Assembly (NCBI RefSeq): GCF_019312595.1
Contig: NZ_JAHWDQ010000002.1
Span: forward strand, 248,001-312,000
Direction: 5' to 3'
DNA length: 64,000 nt
Source: Zhongshania aquimaris
GTDB taxonomy: Bacteria; Pseudomonadota; Gammaproteobacteria; Pseudomonadales; Spongiibacteraceae
The position numbers and the translations under genes were made by a program. Shown here one piece after another: positions 1 through 8,613 of this stretch. A model generated the notes under the pieces. It saw nothing but the letters and a program-made list of their open reading frames with translations. It made no database searches and was not told the origin of the DNA. Numbering within the stretch: the stretch's first letter is position 1; each line of letters opens with the position of its first letter.

Positions 1-971
1 CGCCGTCCACTGCTGAGGAGGTCTTGGTTGAGCTAGCGCATGATTACCCGCTTCCCAAGGTGCTTCTCGAACATCGCGGCATGGCCAAGCTTAAATCGAC
101 TTATACAGATAAATTACCATTATTGATTGATCCGGCGAGCGGCCGGATTCACACCTCTTACCATCAGGCGGTGGCAGCAACGGGTCGTTTATCTTCTTCG
201 GATCCTAACTTGCAGAATATCCCAATTCGCAGTGCTGAGGGGCGGCGGATTAGGCAGGCGTTTATCGCGCCGCCGGGCTATGTCATTTTGGCTGCTGATT
301 ATTCTCAAATAGAGCTGCGCATTATGGCGCACTTGTCGGGCGATCGCGGCTTGATCGATGCTTTTGCCGCGGGTGAAGACATCCATAAAGCCACGGCTGC
401 GGAGGTGTTCGGGGTCGCTTTAGACGAAGTAAGTGATGAGCAGCGTCGCAATGCAAAGGCGATTAATTTTGGTTTAATTTATGGCATGTCGGCCTTTGGT
501 CTTGCGCGGCAATTACATATCGGCCGCAAAGAAGCTCAAGAATATATAGACCTCTATTTTGAGCGGTACCCGGGCGTGTTGCGTTATATGGATGAAACTC
601 GGGTATTGGCGTCAGAAAAAGGTTATGTAGAAACCTTGTTTGGTCGACGCCTATATTTGCCGGAAATAAATGCCAGCAATGGAATGCGCCGACAAGCAGC
701 AGAACGCACGGCCATTAACGCGCCAATGCAGGGTACGGCGGCTGATATCATCAAACGGGCCATGATTTCGGTAGATCGCTATTTGTCAGAAAGTGGCGTA
801 GATGCCCGTATGATCATGCAAGTTCACGACGAATTGGTGTTGGAAGTAGCGCCGGCGGCCTTGGATTCTGTGAAGGCGGAAGTGATAAAACTGATGATGG
901 CAGCGGCAGATTTATCGGTACCTCTGGAGGTCGGGATGGGTGTGGGTGCGAATTGGGACGAGGCGCATTAA
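1..971 (+). CDS. polA: DNA polymerase I, C-terminal polymerase domain (5' part outside window)
   Basis: Carboxy-terminal part of DNA polymerase I, which fills gaps during repair and replaces Okazaki RNA primers. The frame is open from base 3 leftwards, so the gene begins outside the window; the TTG at 24 is internal. All three family A polymerase motifs are visible: motif A DYSQIELR, motif B around [10 protein letters not shown], and motif [10 protein letters not shown]. The protein ends in GANWDEAH, the usual end of the family. About 322 residues are present, which is the palm and fingers; the 5' nuclease and 3' exonuclease domains must lie upstream. The neighbouring engB on the other strand is the usual gammaproteobacterial arrangement. 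Confidence 0.97.
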   Translation, partial: PSTAEEVLVELAHDYPLPKVLLEHRGMAKLKSTYTDKLPLLIDPASGRIHTSYHQAVAATGRLSSSDPNLQNIPIRSAEGRRIRQAFIAPPGYVILAADYSQIELRIMAHLSGDRGLIDAFAAGEDIHKATAAEVFGVALDEVSDEQRRNAKAINFGLIYGMSAFGLARQLHIGRKEAQEYIDLYFERYPGVLRYMDETRVLASEKGYVETLFGRRLYLPEINASNGMRRQAAERTAINAPMQGTAADIIKRAMISVDRYLSESGVDARMIMQVHDELVLEVAPAALDSVKAEVIKLMMAAADLSVPLEVGMGVGANWDEAH

Positions 972-1004
972 TTTGCGTATTCGCAAATCTGCGTCTACTT
1001 TTAA

Positions 1005-1117
1005 TAGGCTGTTGCTCTTAAATGTATGTGAGAACAGCCCCGCGTTAGGAGACTTGTCTCCCCCTGACTCCTTAGGAGTAGGATTGCCCGGTGAGTTCAG
1101 CGCACCGGGCTTTTTTG
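1005..1117 (+). ncRNA. Candidate small RNA in the polA-engB gap (Spot 42/ErsA position)
   Basis: Seen: two hairpins separated by a pyrimidine-rich single-stranded stretch. The first stem pairs 1008-1014 with 1033-1039 (GGCTGTT/AACAGCC). The linker holds TTGTCTCCCCCTGACTCC at 1054-1071. The last stem, 1086-1093 with 1103-1110 (GCCCGGTG/CACCGGGC), is followed by six T, a good intrinsic terminator. Known: this gap carries Spot 42 in enterics and ErsA in Pseudomonas. Inference: a trans-acting, probably Hfq-dependent sRNA whose C-rich linker could pair with Shine-Dalgarno sequences. The 5' end is uncertain. The alternative is simply the polA terminator, although polA stops 115 bases earlier. Confidence 0.5.
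1086..1116 (+). terminator. Rho-independent terminator after polA / candidate sRNA
   Basis: Eight-base-pair GC-rich stem (1086-1093 with 1103-1110) and nine-base loop, followed directly by six T on the plus strand. It ends the candidate sRNA or a polA read-through transcript just before the convergent engB stop codon. Confidence 0.8.
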
Positions 1118-1133
1118 CACCTGGCAAATAGCG

Positions 1134-1802
1134 TTAAATCTCATTATTGGGCTCTGCCAGCTCATCGATACCAACTTCTTCACGTCTTGGAATATCCAGC
1201 CACTGGTCTAACTGGCTTCGCAGCGCCTGCAGGCCGTCGCCGTTATGGGCGGAAAACAATTGCACACTAATTAAGTCGCCGTATTCGGCGAGCTCCTTAC
1301 GCACTGCCAATAAGGTTGCCGACGCGGGGCCGCGTTTCAGTTTGTCAGATTTGGTAAGTAAAATGTGCATAGGCATGGTGCTTTTGGTCGCCCAGCTCAC
1401 CATTTGTTTGTCAAACTCCGTGAGGGGGTGGCGGATATCCATCATTAACACCATGCCCCGCAGCGATTCGCGTTTTTGTAAATAGGCTTCAAGGTTGCGC
1501 TGCCACTCATTTTTAACTGCCAGTGGAACTTTGGCAAAGCCATAGCCTGGGAGATCGACAAGTCGCTGGCGGCCGCTTTCATCTAAGATAAAAAAGTTGA
1601 GTAACTGGGTTCGGCCAGGCGTTTTACTGGTTTTAGCGAGCTTCTTGTTTTCCGTTAAGCGATTGATTGCACTAGATTTTCCTGCATTAGAGCGGCCAGC
1701 GAAGGCAACCTCCGCTCCGGTGTCATCTGGGCAGTGCATCAGGTTTGGCGAGCTCTTTAGATAACTGGCGCGGCGGTAGTTTAAAGCAGGGGAGGAATCC
1801 AT
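1134..1802 (-). CDS. engB: Ribosome biogenesis GTPase EngB (YihA/YsxC family)
   Basis: Essential TRAFAC-class GTPase needed for late assembly of the 50S ribosomal subunit. Visible motifs are the P-loop GRSNAGKSS, switch region [12 protein letters not shown]3 DLPGYGFA, G4 TKSD and a G5-like SAHNGDG. I place the start at the internal ATG that begins [14 protein letters not shown], giving 222 residues. The longer frame to 1865 adds 21 residues of unlikely leader. The family is usually about 200-215 residues, and the carboxy tail here is slightly longer and acidic. It is convergent with polA and divergent from the cytochrome c5 gene. Confidence 0.95.
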   Translation of the reverse strand: MDSSPALNYRRASYLKSSPNLMHCPDDTGAEVAFAGRSNAGKSSAINRLTENKKLAKTSKTPGRTQLLNFFILDESGRQRLVDLPGYGFAKVPLAVKNEWQRNLEAYLQKRESLRGMVLMMDIRHPLTEFDKQMVSWATKSTMPMHILLTKSDKLKRGPASATLLAVRKELAEYGDLISVQLFSAHNGDGLQALRSQLDQWLDIPRREEVGIDELAEPNNEI

Positions 1803-1979
1803 AATATATCCGAGAAAATGACTAAGGCAGTGTGTACAAGCTCTAGGGCAATAACTGGCCCACACGCCGACTAGTTGTGTATAATGCCGCAGTTTTTGTG
1901 CGGGGTCACTTTAGGTGCTGAGTAAGCCCCAGCGTTCCGAAAAACGAGTTCGAACTGCTGATATTTGGAGATGTAACTC

Positions 1980-2282
1980 ATGCATAAATGGTTTGTGGCT
2001 TTACTTCTGATAGCGGCTAGCGTGACTGCCACTGCGGCCGAGCAGGCGATTGTAGATCGTTATAAGGCATCCTGCTATGCCTGTCATGGTTTTGGTGCAA
2101 ATGGTGCGCCAAAAACAGGTGTTGAGGCTGACTGGGCGCCTCGTTTAGAAAAAGGCATGGATACATTAATGAAGCATACTAATGAAGGTTTTAATGCAAT
2201 GCCGCCAAAGGGTTTGTGTTTCAATTGCAGCGATGACGAATTTAAAGCATTGATTGAGTATATGGCGACGCCACAATCTTAA
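1980..2282 (+). CDS. Cytochrome c5 family protein (periplasmic monoheme)
   Basis: Small monoheme c-type cytochrome of 100 residues, exported by a cleavable signal peptide (residues 1-20, ending ATAAEQ). The heme site is CYACH at residues 32-36. The axial methionine is probably the one in NAMPPKG. The extra cysteine pair in GLCFNCSDDEF is typical of cytochrome c5. The likely role is electron shuttling to terminal oxidases. It sits 42 bases ahead of a diheme cytochrome c4 gene and may be co-transcribed with it. A close paralogue lies at 9682-10077. A TATAAT hexamer at 1880-1885 is a possible promoter, but no good -35 is seen. Confidence 0.9.
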   Translation: MHKWFVALLLIAASVTATAAEQAIVDRYKASCYACHGFGANGAPKTGVEADWAPRLEKGMDTLMKHTNEGFNAMPPKGLCFNCSDDEFKALIEYMATPQS

Positions 2283-2324
2283 GAAGTGTGTGACAGAATT
2301 ATCTTGATTAAAGAGTGTGTGACA

Positions 2325-2951
2325 ATGAATAAACCACTATTAGTAATGATTGCCTCATTGATGTTCGCTGGTTCTGCCGTGGCATTAGAGGGCGATGCCT
2401 CGGCCGGTAAGGCGAAATCGGCACCATGTGCTGCCTGTCACGGTGCTGACGGTAATAGTCCTGCGCCGAACTTCCCGAATCTAGCGGGGCAAGGTGAGCG
2501 TTATTTAGCTAAGCAGATTCACGACATTAAATCTGGCGAGCGTTCTGCGCCATTGATGGCGGGCCAAACAGATAATTTGTCTGACCAAGATATTGCAGAT
2601 ATCTCTGCTTATTACGCAAGTAAAAAGGCTAGCACAGGTCAAACAGATCCTGCATTGCTAGAAAAAGGCGCCGCTATTTATCGCGGTGGTATTGCCGATC
2701 GCAGTGTGCCAGCTTGTGCGGCCTGTCATTCACCAACCGGCCAAGGTATGGCGGCGGCTGGCTTCCCTGCACTGGCGGGTCAGCACGCGGACTATACGAT
2801 TGCGCAATTGAAAGCTTTCCGTGCGGCGGCAGATGGTCGTGAAGGTCGCGCCAACGATGGCGACACCAAAACAATGCGGACTGTGGCATTTAAAATGAGT
2901 GATTCTGAAATTGAAGCGGTAGCAAGTTATATCCAAGGTTTACATCACTGA
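2325..2951 (+). CDS. Cytochrome c4 (diheme)
   Basis: Periplasmic diheme cytochrome c4, an electron donor to cbb3-type oxidases in related bacteria. The ATG at 2325 is preferred because it begins a normal signal peptide (MNKPLLVMIASLMFAGSAVA) and has AAGAG upstream; the longer frame from 2286 adds 13 residues that do not look like a leader. Two homologous halves each carry CAACH (the first at residues 36-40), the hallmark of the family. The length of 208 residues is normal. It follows cytochrome c5 and ends at a strong terminator. Confidence 0.95.
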   Translation: MNKPLLVMIASLMFAGSAVALEGDASAGKAKSAPCAACHGADGNSPAPNFPNLAGQGERYLAKQIHDIKSGERSAPLMAGQTDNLSDQDIADISAYYASKKASTGQTDPALLEKGAAIYRGGIADRSVPACAACHSPTGQGMAAAGFPALAGQHADYTIAQLKAFRAAADGREGRANDGDTKTMRTVAFKMSDSEIEAVASYIQGLHH

Positions 2952-2967
2952 GTGCGAGCAGACAAAC

Positions 2968-2990
2968 AAGCGGCTTCGGCCGCTTTTTTT
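2968..2990 (+). terminator. Rho-independent terminator after cytochrome c4
   Basis: Stem AAGCGGC / GCCGCTT with a TTCG tetraloop, followed by a run of seven T, 17 bases after the stop codon. It separates the cytochrome pair from dsbA. Confidence 0.9.
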
Positions 2991-3165
2991 ATTTCTGCGA
3001 CGGTAGATTTTAAATGAACAAAATCCCGGTAAGTTGTGTATAAGATCCTGTTAAATAGGAATCATTGTGTATTAGCATGGTCTCAGACAACTTATAACAA
3101 TTTAATTTTCTAATTTGCGTTTCCCGACAGTTATTGGGTAAACCGTTTTTAAATGAGGTGGCTTC

Positions 3166-3870
3166 ATGTTCAAGAAAATGCTTTCACTGCTCAGTGTGTT
3201 CAGCTTTTTATTATTAGTGTCGGCGTGCAGCGATGGTGCAGAGCCTGCTGCTTCAAAAACAGCCCAGCCAGCAGCTTCTGCCGCCGCCCAAGCTCAACCA
3301 AGCGACAAAGCTGATGTGGGAGAGCGCTTTATTCGCATCCCTCAGCCAGTGAGAACGGCTAATCCTGATAAAATCGAAGTTGTTGAAGTGTTTTGGTACG
3401 GCTGCAGTCACTGCTTCCATTTTGACCCCATGATTGAGGTGTGGAAGAAAAAGCTCGCGGCGGATGTTGATTTTCACCGTTCACCGGCAATGTGGAATGA
3501 GCTGATGGTCGTGCATGCCAAAGCGTATTATACGGCGCTGACCTTGGGTGTGCTGGATAAGGTACATGAGCCGATATTCAAAGCTATTAATGTTGATCGT
3601 AATACCCTTCGTGACGCCGACGCACTAGCTGCGCTATTTACTAGCCATAGCGATATTGATGACGCGACTTTTCGTAAAACCTTTGATTCATTTGGTGTGA
3701 ACAGCCAGGTGAAGCAGGCTGATGCACGCGCTCGCTCCTACGGTATTGCAGGTACGCCCGAGTTGATAGTCAACGGCAAATACCGCATCACAGGTCGCTC
3801 GGCGGGTGGCCAGGCAGAAATGCTGAAGGTTGCTGACGAATTGATAGCGAAAGAGCGGGCGGCCAAGTAA
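3166..3870 (+). CDS. dsbA: Thiol:disulfide interchange protein, DsbA-like lipoprotein
   Basis: Periplasmic thiol oxidase that inserts disulfide bonds. The thioredoxin fold is shown by the active site CSHC at residues 80-83 (CPHC in the E. coli enzyme) and the cis-proline loop GTPELIVNGKY near residues 193-204. The leader ends LLVSAC, a lipobox with Cys21, so this form is probably lipid-anchored. It is followed by a long Ala/Gln-rich linker (residues 22-50). It is 234 residues long with GAGG upstream of the ATG. The adjacency to cytochrome c4/c5 is common in Pseudomonas relatives. Its reoxidation partner DsbB is not in the window. Confidence 0.93.
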   Translation: MFKKMLSLLSVFSFLLLVSACSDGAEPAASKTAQPAASAAAQAQPSDKADVGERFIRIPQPVRTANPDKIEVVEVFWYGCSHCFHFDPMIEVWKKKLAADVDFHRSPAMWNELMVVHAKAYYTALTLGVLDKVHEPIFKAINVDRNTLRDADALAALFTSHSDIDDATFRKTFDSFGVNSQVKQADARARSYGIAGTPELIVNGKYRITGRSAGGQAEMLKVADELIAKERAAK

Positions 3871-3929
3871 ATCATTGTCGCAATCTTGCGTTAGTCCTTC
3901 TCTACTATAGCGGGCTCAGAAGATAGATA

Positions 3930-3967
3930 AAAAAGGCCGCTTGGCGTACACGCTAAGCGGCCTTTTT
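3930..3967. terminator. Bidirectional terminator between dsbA and the ATP-grasp operon
   Basis: Long near-perfect inverted repeat (AAAAAGGCCGCTTGGCG paired with CGCTAAGCGGCCTTTTT) with A-run and T-run ends. It can terminate both the rightward dsbA transcript and the leftward operon whose last stop codon is at 3984. Confidence 0.9.
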
Positions 3968-3983
3968 ATTTTTGTGCTGAGCT

Positions 3984-5027
3984 CTATATTTGAGTGCCGG
4001 CCTCACTGTTAAGCTCAGCCGACGAATTGCCCTCTTGCTCCGTAATGCTTGGTAGCATTTGCTGGGCAAATTCCCTTTGGCAAAACGCGAGTCGCTTAGC
4101 GGGGGCTGGATTTTTTATACCCTTGGCGGCAAGCCGGTCAATTTCATTTTCCACTTTCCGGCAGCGCGCGGCCAGGCCTGCATCGTTGGCAATTTGGATA
4201 TTGAGTCCGGGTCGGGCATTTAGCTCTAACATCAAGGGGCCGCGATCTTTGTCTAGCACCATATCTACGCCTAAGTAGCCTAGGCCGGTGAGCTCATAAC
4301 AGCGGGTTGCTAATGACATAAAGCCGTCCCAGAACGGCAACTGCACCCCTCTTACGGGGTTGGTTGTGTCTGGGTGACTGTTGATGAGTTTATTTAGCCA
4401 CGTACCGTCCAGCGTAATCCCCGTTGCTAGATCGACTCCAACCCCTATCGCGCCTTGATGGAGGTTGGCCTTGCCGCCAGATTGGCGGGTAGGTAGTCGC
4501 AACATTGCGAGTAAGGGGTAGCCTTTCAGCACAATAATGCGGATATCAGGCACACCTTCGTAGCTTATGGCACTAAAGATTGGGTCTGGCGTCACTCGGT
4601 ATTCAATAAGTGCGCGGTCGCGATGCCCGCCCAGTGAATAGATACCCGATAAAATGCCCGAAAGGTGGAATTCAATATCTTCGTGGCTCAGTAATTTTCC
4701 AGATGTGGTGCGATAGTAGCCTTCAAATTGGTCAGCAATAACAATGATACCGTCACCACCGGCGCCTTGTGCCGGTTTAATAACAAAGTCGCGATGGTCT
4801 TTAACGATGTCCCTAAGTTTGCTGATTTGCTTGTCTGAATCGATGACACCATACATGGGCGGCACGTGAATACCGGCCTGTACCGCGCGTTCTTTGGTTT
4901 TAATTTTGTCATCAACCAAGGGATAAAGATGGCGTTGGTTGTAGCGCAATACATAGTCTGCATTGCGCTGGTTGATACCCATAACGCCCTTTTCACGCAG
5001 CTCTTTCCACGTACTAAATAAGGACAT
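3984..5027 (-). CDS. Alpha-L-glutamate ligase-like protein (RimK-related ATP-grasp)
   Basis: Member of the ATP-grasp family annotated as alpha-L-glutamate ligase-like (ATPgrasp_ST). Such enzymes join an amino acid or acyl group through an acyl-phosphate. Visible signs are the ATP-binding stretch FVIKPAQGAGGDGIIVI and the metal-binding carboxy motif LMLELNARPGLNIQIAN. The length of 347 residues is normal. It is the last gene of a tight operon: one base separates it from the transglutaminase-like gene, which overlaps the protease gene by four bases. The three always seem to travel together in gammaproteobacteria. The true substrate is not known to me; peptide or envelope modification is an inference. 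Confidence 0.85.
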   Translation of the reverse strand: MSLFSTWKELREKGVMGINQRNADYVLRYNQRHLYPLVDDKIKTKERAVQAGIHVPPMYGVIDSDKQISKLRDIVKDHRDFVIKPAQGAGGDGIIVIADQFEGYYRTTSGKLLSHEDIEFHLSGILSGIYSLGGHRDRALIEYRVTPDPIFSAISYEGVPDIRIIVLKGYPLLAMLRLPTRQSGGKANLHQGAIGVGVDLATGITLDGTWLNKLINSHPDTTNPVRGVQLPFWDGFMSLATRCYELTGLGYLGVDMVLDKDRGPLMLELNARPGLNIQIANDAGLAARCRKVENEIDRLAAKGIKNPAPAKRLAFCQREFAQQMLPSITEQEGNSSAELNSEAGTQI

Positions 5028-5028
5028 G

Positions 5029-6561
5029 TTATTTGCCTTTAATCATGGCGTTAAAACGGAATAGCTCGGTTAAACGGTAGCCTCGGTAATGGCCTAGTAC
5101 CAACATGAATGACATAAATACCAGCAGCATACCTGGGAAGGTAAATACGAAGTACGACCAGGGTTCGTAGGTCATCATTAGATGTGACAGCGTCGCGGCG
5201 ACTAGCGTGCCGACACCCACCTTGCCAGCGTGAACACCGCCGCGCTCCTCCCAGACAATCGACATACGCTCTATCGACATGGTCAAAATAACCATGGGGA
5301 ATAGCGCAATCGACAAGCCGCGATCTAGCCCTAAACGGTGCCCAAGGACACTAATTAAAGCCATTACAATCACCACAAAGGTCAGCACCACAGACAGTCT
5401 CGATAGTAATTGCAAGTGCAGATGCTCGAGATAGGATCGCAGCGATAGGCCGAGCGCGGTAATCACGGTGAACAGAATGACTCCCCAGAATACCTGGGTT
5501 TCACGAAATGCCAGACCGATTAGAACGGGCGTAAATGTGCCCAAGGTCTCCAGGCCGATAACATTGCGCAACAATAGAATTAGCATTACCCCAATTGGAA
5601 TCATAAGAATGATTTCAAAGGTTTGCTGTGACTGCAGCGGTAAGTCGTATAGCGACAGAGCCCACAGTTTATTCTCTTTGCGCTCGGCCACGGATTGGGC
5701 GAGCATAATAGAACTCATGATGCGTTGATTGGCGGTAACTTCTATTTTTAGATTACGGCCACCCTCAACGGCTGCCATTGGTTCATCGCCGGTCCACCAT
5801 ACAACTCGATCATTGGGTAAGCCGAGGGCGCCAGTTTCAGGGTTGAAGTAGAGCCAGCGTTTGCCATTGTAGCTACGCATCCACAACTCGGAGATTTGCG
5901 CCACGCTGCTGACTAGTCGCAGGGTGTGGACGCGTTCTACAGGGATATGAGCAGAAGACAATAATAATTCAAGCACCCGCGACTTACTGTCTTGTGTGTA
6001 GTCGTTACCCAGCAGTAAGCGGGCATTGTGGTTGCTTGGCTCGTTAATAAGTTTGATTGCTTCGCGAATAAAGGTTTCGATATCAGCGGAGTGCTCGCGA
6101 ATTGGTTTTAGTAGTGCATCAACGGCGACTTTCTCTACGCCTATCAGTTCTGGGCTTTCGCTGAACAGGGGGCCGGGTTCTGATTCGGAGAAGCTTGAGT
6201 TGCTGCGCTTAGTGAGCATTAAGCGATAAAAAAGCTGCTGACTACCCTCGGCGCGGCGCGCCGACCAAACCGCTTGCCGATTATCGCCGACGACATCGGT
6301 ATTCACGCCGTAATTTTTAGAAATGAAACTCTCGTTCAGGGTAATGAACTTGCTCCAAACTGGAGGCAAATACATTTGTACTTTTACCGGGCTATTGTCG
6401 CGGGCGTTAAAGCTGAGCTTGGTGTCGATTACCCACACTGGCTCTGTGGTTTCGGAGGAGACCGGAATATTTAGAACAAAAATCTGCCATGCAGTGCTGG
6501 CGGCACCCATAATTAATAGCGCCAGTGCCAGTACCCTGACATGCAGTTTTACGCCCTTCAT
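5029..6561 (-). CDS. Inactive transglutaminase-like protein fused to a 7TM domain
   Basis: Inner-membrane protein with an amino-terminal anchor (residues 8-30), a periplasmic domain of the inactive transglutaminase fold (about 35-330), and a carboxy-terminal block of about seven membrane helices starting near TFEIILMIPIGVMLILLL. The catalytic Cys-His-Asp triad of true transglutaminases is not apparent, which fits the family name. At 510 residues it is full length. It starts within the stop of the protease gene (ATGA overlap) and runs one base from the ATP-grasp gene. Inference: it is the membrane scaffold linking periplasmic sensing to the cytoplasmic ligase. Confidence 0.83.
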   Translation of the reverse strand: MKGVKLHVRVLALALLIMGAASTAWQIFVLNIPVSSETTEPVWVIDTKLSFNARDNSPVKVQMYLPPVWSKFITLNESFISKNYGVNTDVVGDNRQAVWSARRAEGSQQLFYRLMLTKRSNSSFSESEPGPLFSESPELIGVEKVAVDALLKPIREHSADIETFIREAIKLINEPSNHNARLLLGNDYTQDSKSRVLELLLSSAHIPVERVHTLRLVSSVAQISELWMRSYNGKRWLYFNPETGALGLPNDRVVWWTGDEPMAAVEGGRNLKIEVTANQRIMSSIMLAQSVAERKENKLWALSLYDLPLQSQQTFEIILMIPIGVMLILLLRNVIGLETLGTFTPVLIGLAFRETQVFWGVILFTVITALGLSLRSYLEHLHLQLLSRLSVVLTFVVIVMALISVLGHRLGLDRGLSIALFPMVILTMSIERMSIVWEERGGVHAGKVGVGTLVAATLSHLMMTYEPWSYFVFTFPGMLLVFMSFMLVLGHYRGYRLTELFRFNAMIKGK

Positions 6562-7115
6562 TCGTTTTGCTCCTCGGACTTATCTTGTTTAGTGCAGAGC
6601 GTTTTGTCCTGCATGTATTTTTTACTTGGGTCAACCAGCGCGTTAAACGCAGTCAACGGTTCAGAACCAACCAGCATGGGTTTCGAAAACTGTCTGCGAT
6701 CCGCTAGATTAACCTCAACCTTGTGCGAGTTACCGCCAATACAGAGTGTTAGTTCTAGCACAGGGCGGCGACTATAATCTTTTTCGTCTTCGTCGTAGTC
6801 AGCGGCACGACGTTTGATACGGATATGCTTGCTGAGCGGCAAACTCACTGATTTTAGCGAGTCATCAGGCAACACCAAGTCAAAATGGACGATGTCATCT
6901 TTTTTACCCTTGCCCTTTTCGACTTGGGCGTTGATCGCATTGATTGATGCGCTCTCAGCGCCGGTATCAATTTTCGCCTTGTAGCGAACTCCCAGCTCCT
7001 CGATGTAAACGTATTCGCTTAATCCGAAGATCTGATTGGAATCATCGTCGGCGTGGCTAGCAGCGGTGAATAAAATGGCGTTAGTAAATAGTAGCGTAAA
7101 GACAGCAAATCGCAC
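6558..7115 (-). CDS. Retropepsin-like protease, PF05618 family (RimB-like; 'ATP-dependent zinc protease')
   Basis: Exported protein of 185 residues with a signal peptide (cleavage near AASHADD). Its key motif is IDTGAESASINA, the DTGA signature of retropepsin-like aspartic proteases; despite the family name there is no clear zinc motif. Members occur beside RimK-like ligases and are thought to trim or recycle the ligase product. It is the first gene of the three-gene operon and overlaps the next by four bases. A cysteine pair (C at LTLCIGG and at KTLCTKQ) might form a disulfide. Function in this operon is inferred from context only. Confidence 0.82.
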   Translation of the reverse strand: MRFAVFTLLFTNAILFTAASHADDDSNQIFGLSEYVYIEELGVRYKAKIDTGAESASINAINAQVEKGKGKKDDIVHFDLVLPDDSLKSVSLPLSKHIRIKRRAADYDEDEKDYSRRPVLELTLCIGGNSHKVEVNLADRRQFSKPMLVGSEPLTAFNALVDPSKKYMQDKTLCTKQDKSEEQNE

Positions 7116-7230
7116 GGTTACTCCTTTTCATCTTATTGTGCTCCCCAGTGCCTGCATAGCATAGTTCAGGCTGGGTACAGTTAGCCAGCACGGGCTATCA
7201 CTGGAGAGCAATAAATGTGTCTGAGTGTGC

Positions 7231-8610
7231 TTAGTCTCTGATTTCTTTAAAAAGTGCGAGGGTAATTTTTCGCCTTTCATTGTGATCGACAATAGGCAAA
7301 GGGTAATCCGAAACAGCCGGTGGTTGATGCAATTGCTTGCCCCGCAGCCCTTTTAGTTCGGGTACGTAGTGCACAATAAATTCGCCGTCGGCATCAAAGC
7401 GCTGACCTTGAGTCGTCGGGTTAAAAATACGGAAATAAGGTGCTGCGTCAGTCCCCGTCGAGGCCGCCCACTGCCAGCCACCGTTATTTGAGGCAAAATC
7501 GGCATCAATCAGGGTCTCTAGGAAGTGGCGTTCACCCCAGCGCCAATCAATATGCAGATCTTTGCAGAGGAAGGATGCTGCAATCATGCGCAAGCGATTG
7601 TGCATCCAGCCAGTTGCCGAGAGCTGACGCATGGCGGCATCCACAATGGGGAATCCGGTGCGACCTTCACGCCAGGCGTCGAATAGTGCTTGGTCATTTG
7701 GCCACGGAATGGCGTCGGTATAGCTCTGAAAGGCCTGACCTTTTACGACTCGCGGAAAGTGGTAGGCAACATGGCGGTAAAACTCTCGCCATAGCAACTC
7801 ATTAAACCATGTGCCAGCATCGCTTTTAGCGTCCCAAATCTCCTCACCACACTCCTGCTGTAAGCGGGCTAGACATTGACGTGGGCTGAGGAGACCCAAA
7901 GCTAAGGCGGCGGAGAGTCGCGAAGTGCCATCAATTGCAGGAAAATCGCGATGCTTTTGATAGTCAGCAGCGCGCTCAGCACAAAATTGACGCAATTGTT
8001 GCAGCACGCCCTCCTCGTCGGCCGGCCAGGCGGAGGAGTCTTTTTCCTCTCCAAATTTTGGACACTGCGCCGTTGTTCCGGCGTCCGATGACTTTTTGGC
8101 AGCAGGTCGCCGCAAAACACGGGGAAACTGCGCTGCCAGCACTTCGCGGCAGCGTCGAGAGTACGGCGTAAACACTTTGTAGGGCTGACCATCGCCCTTG
8201 GCAATGTGCAGAGGGCTGAGCAGGCTGTCATCGAGTAAATGTAGGGGGATGTCTAATTGCTCGGTGCAGAGGCTATCACGCTGTATTTCATCGACCAGCC
8301 ATTCTTGATTGGCATACACGGCCTCAATACCGTGTTTCTGACAATGGTTTTTTAACTGGCTTGGCACGTGTTTGAAGTGCGTGGCATTGACGATGTCGAG
8401 GGGAATACCTAGCTTACCCAGCTGTGCGCTCAAGTCATCGACGGCGCGGCGCAGAAAGTGTCGACGAATGGGGGCAATGCCATGCTCATCAAGCTGCTGC
8501 GGGCAGAGAAAGTAAACAGCGCGAACGTGCTCATGGTTCTTGCAGACGGCAGTGAGCGCTGGGTTATCTAAACTTCGTAAATCATTGCGAAACCAAATAA
8601 GCGCCGTCAT
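7231..8610 (-). CDS. phrB: Deoxyribodipyrimidine photolyase (class I CPD photolyase)
   Basis: Light-driven enzyme that splits cyclobutane pyrimidine dimers. The amino-terminal Rossmann domain opens with ALIWFRNDLRSLDNPAL and binds the antenna cofactor. The carboxy-terminal FAD domain has RTGFPIVDAAMRQL, GWMHNRLRM and DWRWGERHFLETLIDADFA, all standard photolyase signatures. It is 459 residues, close to E. coli PhrB. The gene starts three bases after the stop of the DUF523/DUF1722 gene, the same ybgA-phr pairing as in enterics, so the two are co-transcribed. Confidence 0.96.
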   Translation of the reverse strand: MTALIWFRNDLRSLDNPALTAVCKNHEHVRAVYFLCPQQLDEHGIAPIRRHFLRRAVDDLSAQLGKLGIPLDIVNATHFKHVPSQLKNHCQKHGIEAVYANQEWLVDEIQRDSLCTEQLDIPLHLLDDSLLSPLHIAKGDGQPYKVFTPYSRRCREVLAAQFPRVLRRPAAKKSSDAGTTAQCPKFGEEKDSSAWPADEEGVLQQLRQFCAERAADYQKHRDFPAIDGTSRLSAALALGLLSPRQCLARLQQECGEEIWDAKSDAGTWFNELLWREFYRHVAYHFPRVVKGQAFQSYTDAIPWPNDQALFDAWREGRTGFPIVDAAMRQLSATGWMHNRLRMIAASFLCKDLHIDWRWGERHFLETLIDADFASNNGGWQWAASTGTDAAPYFRIFNPTTQGQRFDADGEFIVHYVPELKGLRGKQLHQPPAVSDYPLPIVDHNERRKITLALFKEIRD

Positions 8611-8613
8611 ACG

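Noticed and set aside
7440-7805. 121-residue plus-strand frame inside phrB
   Set aside because: Mirror of the conserved FAD domain; low-complexity Arg/Ser composition and no ribosome-binding site.
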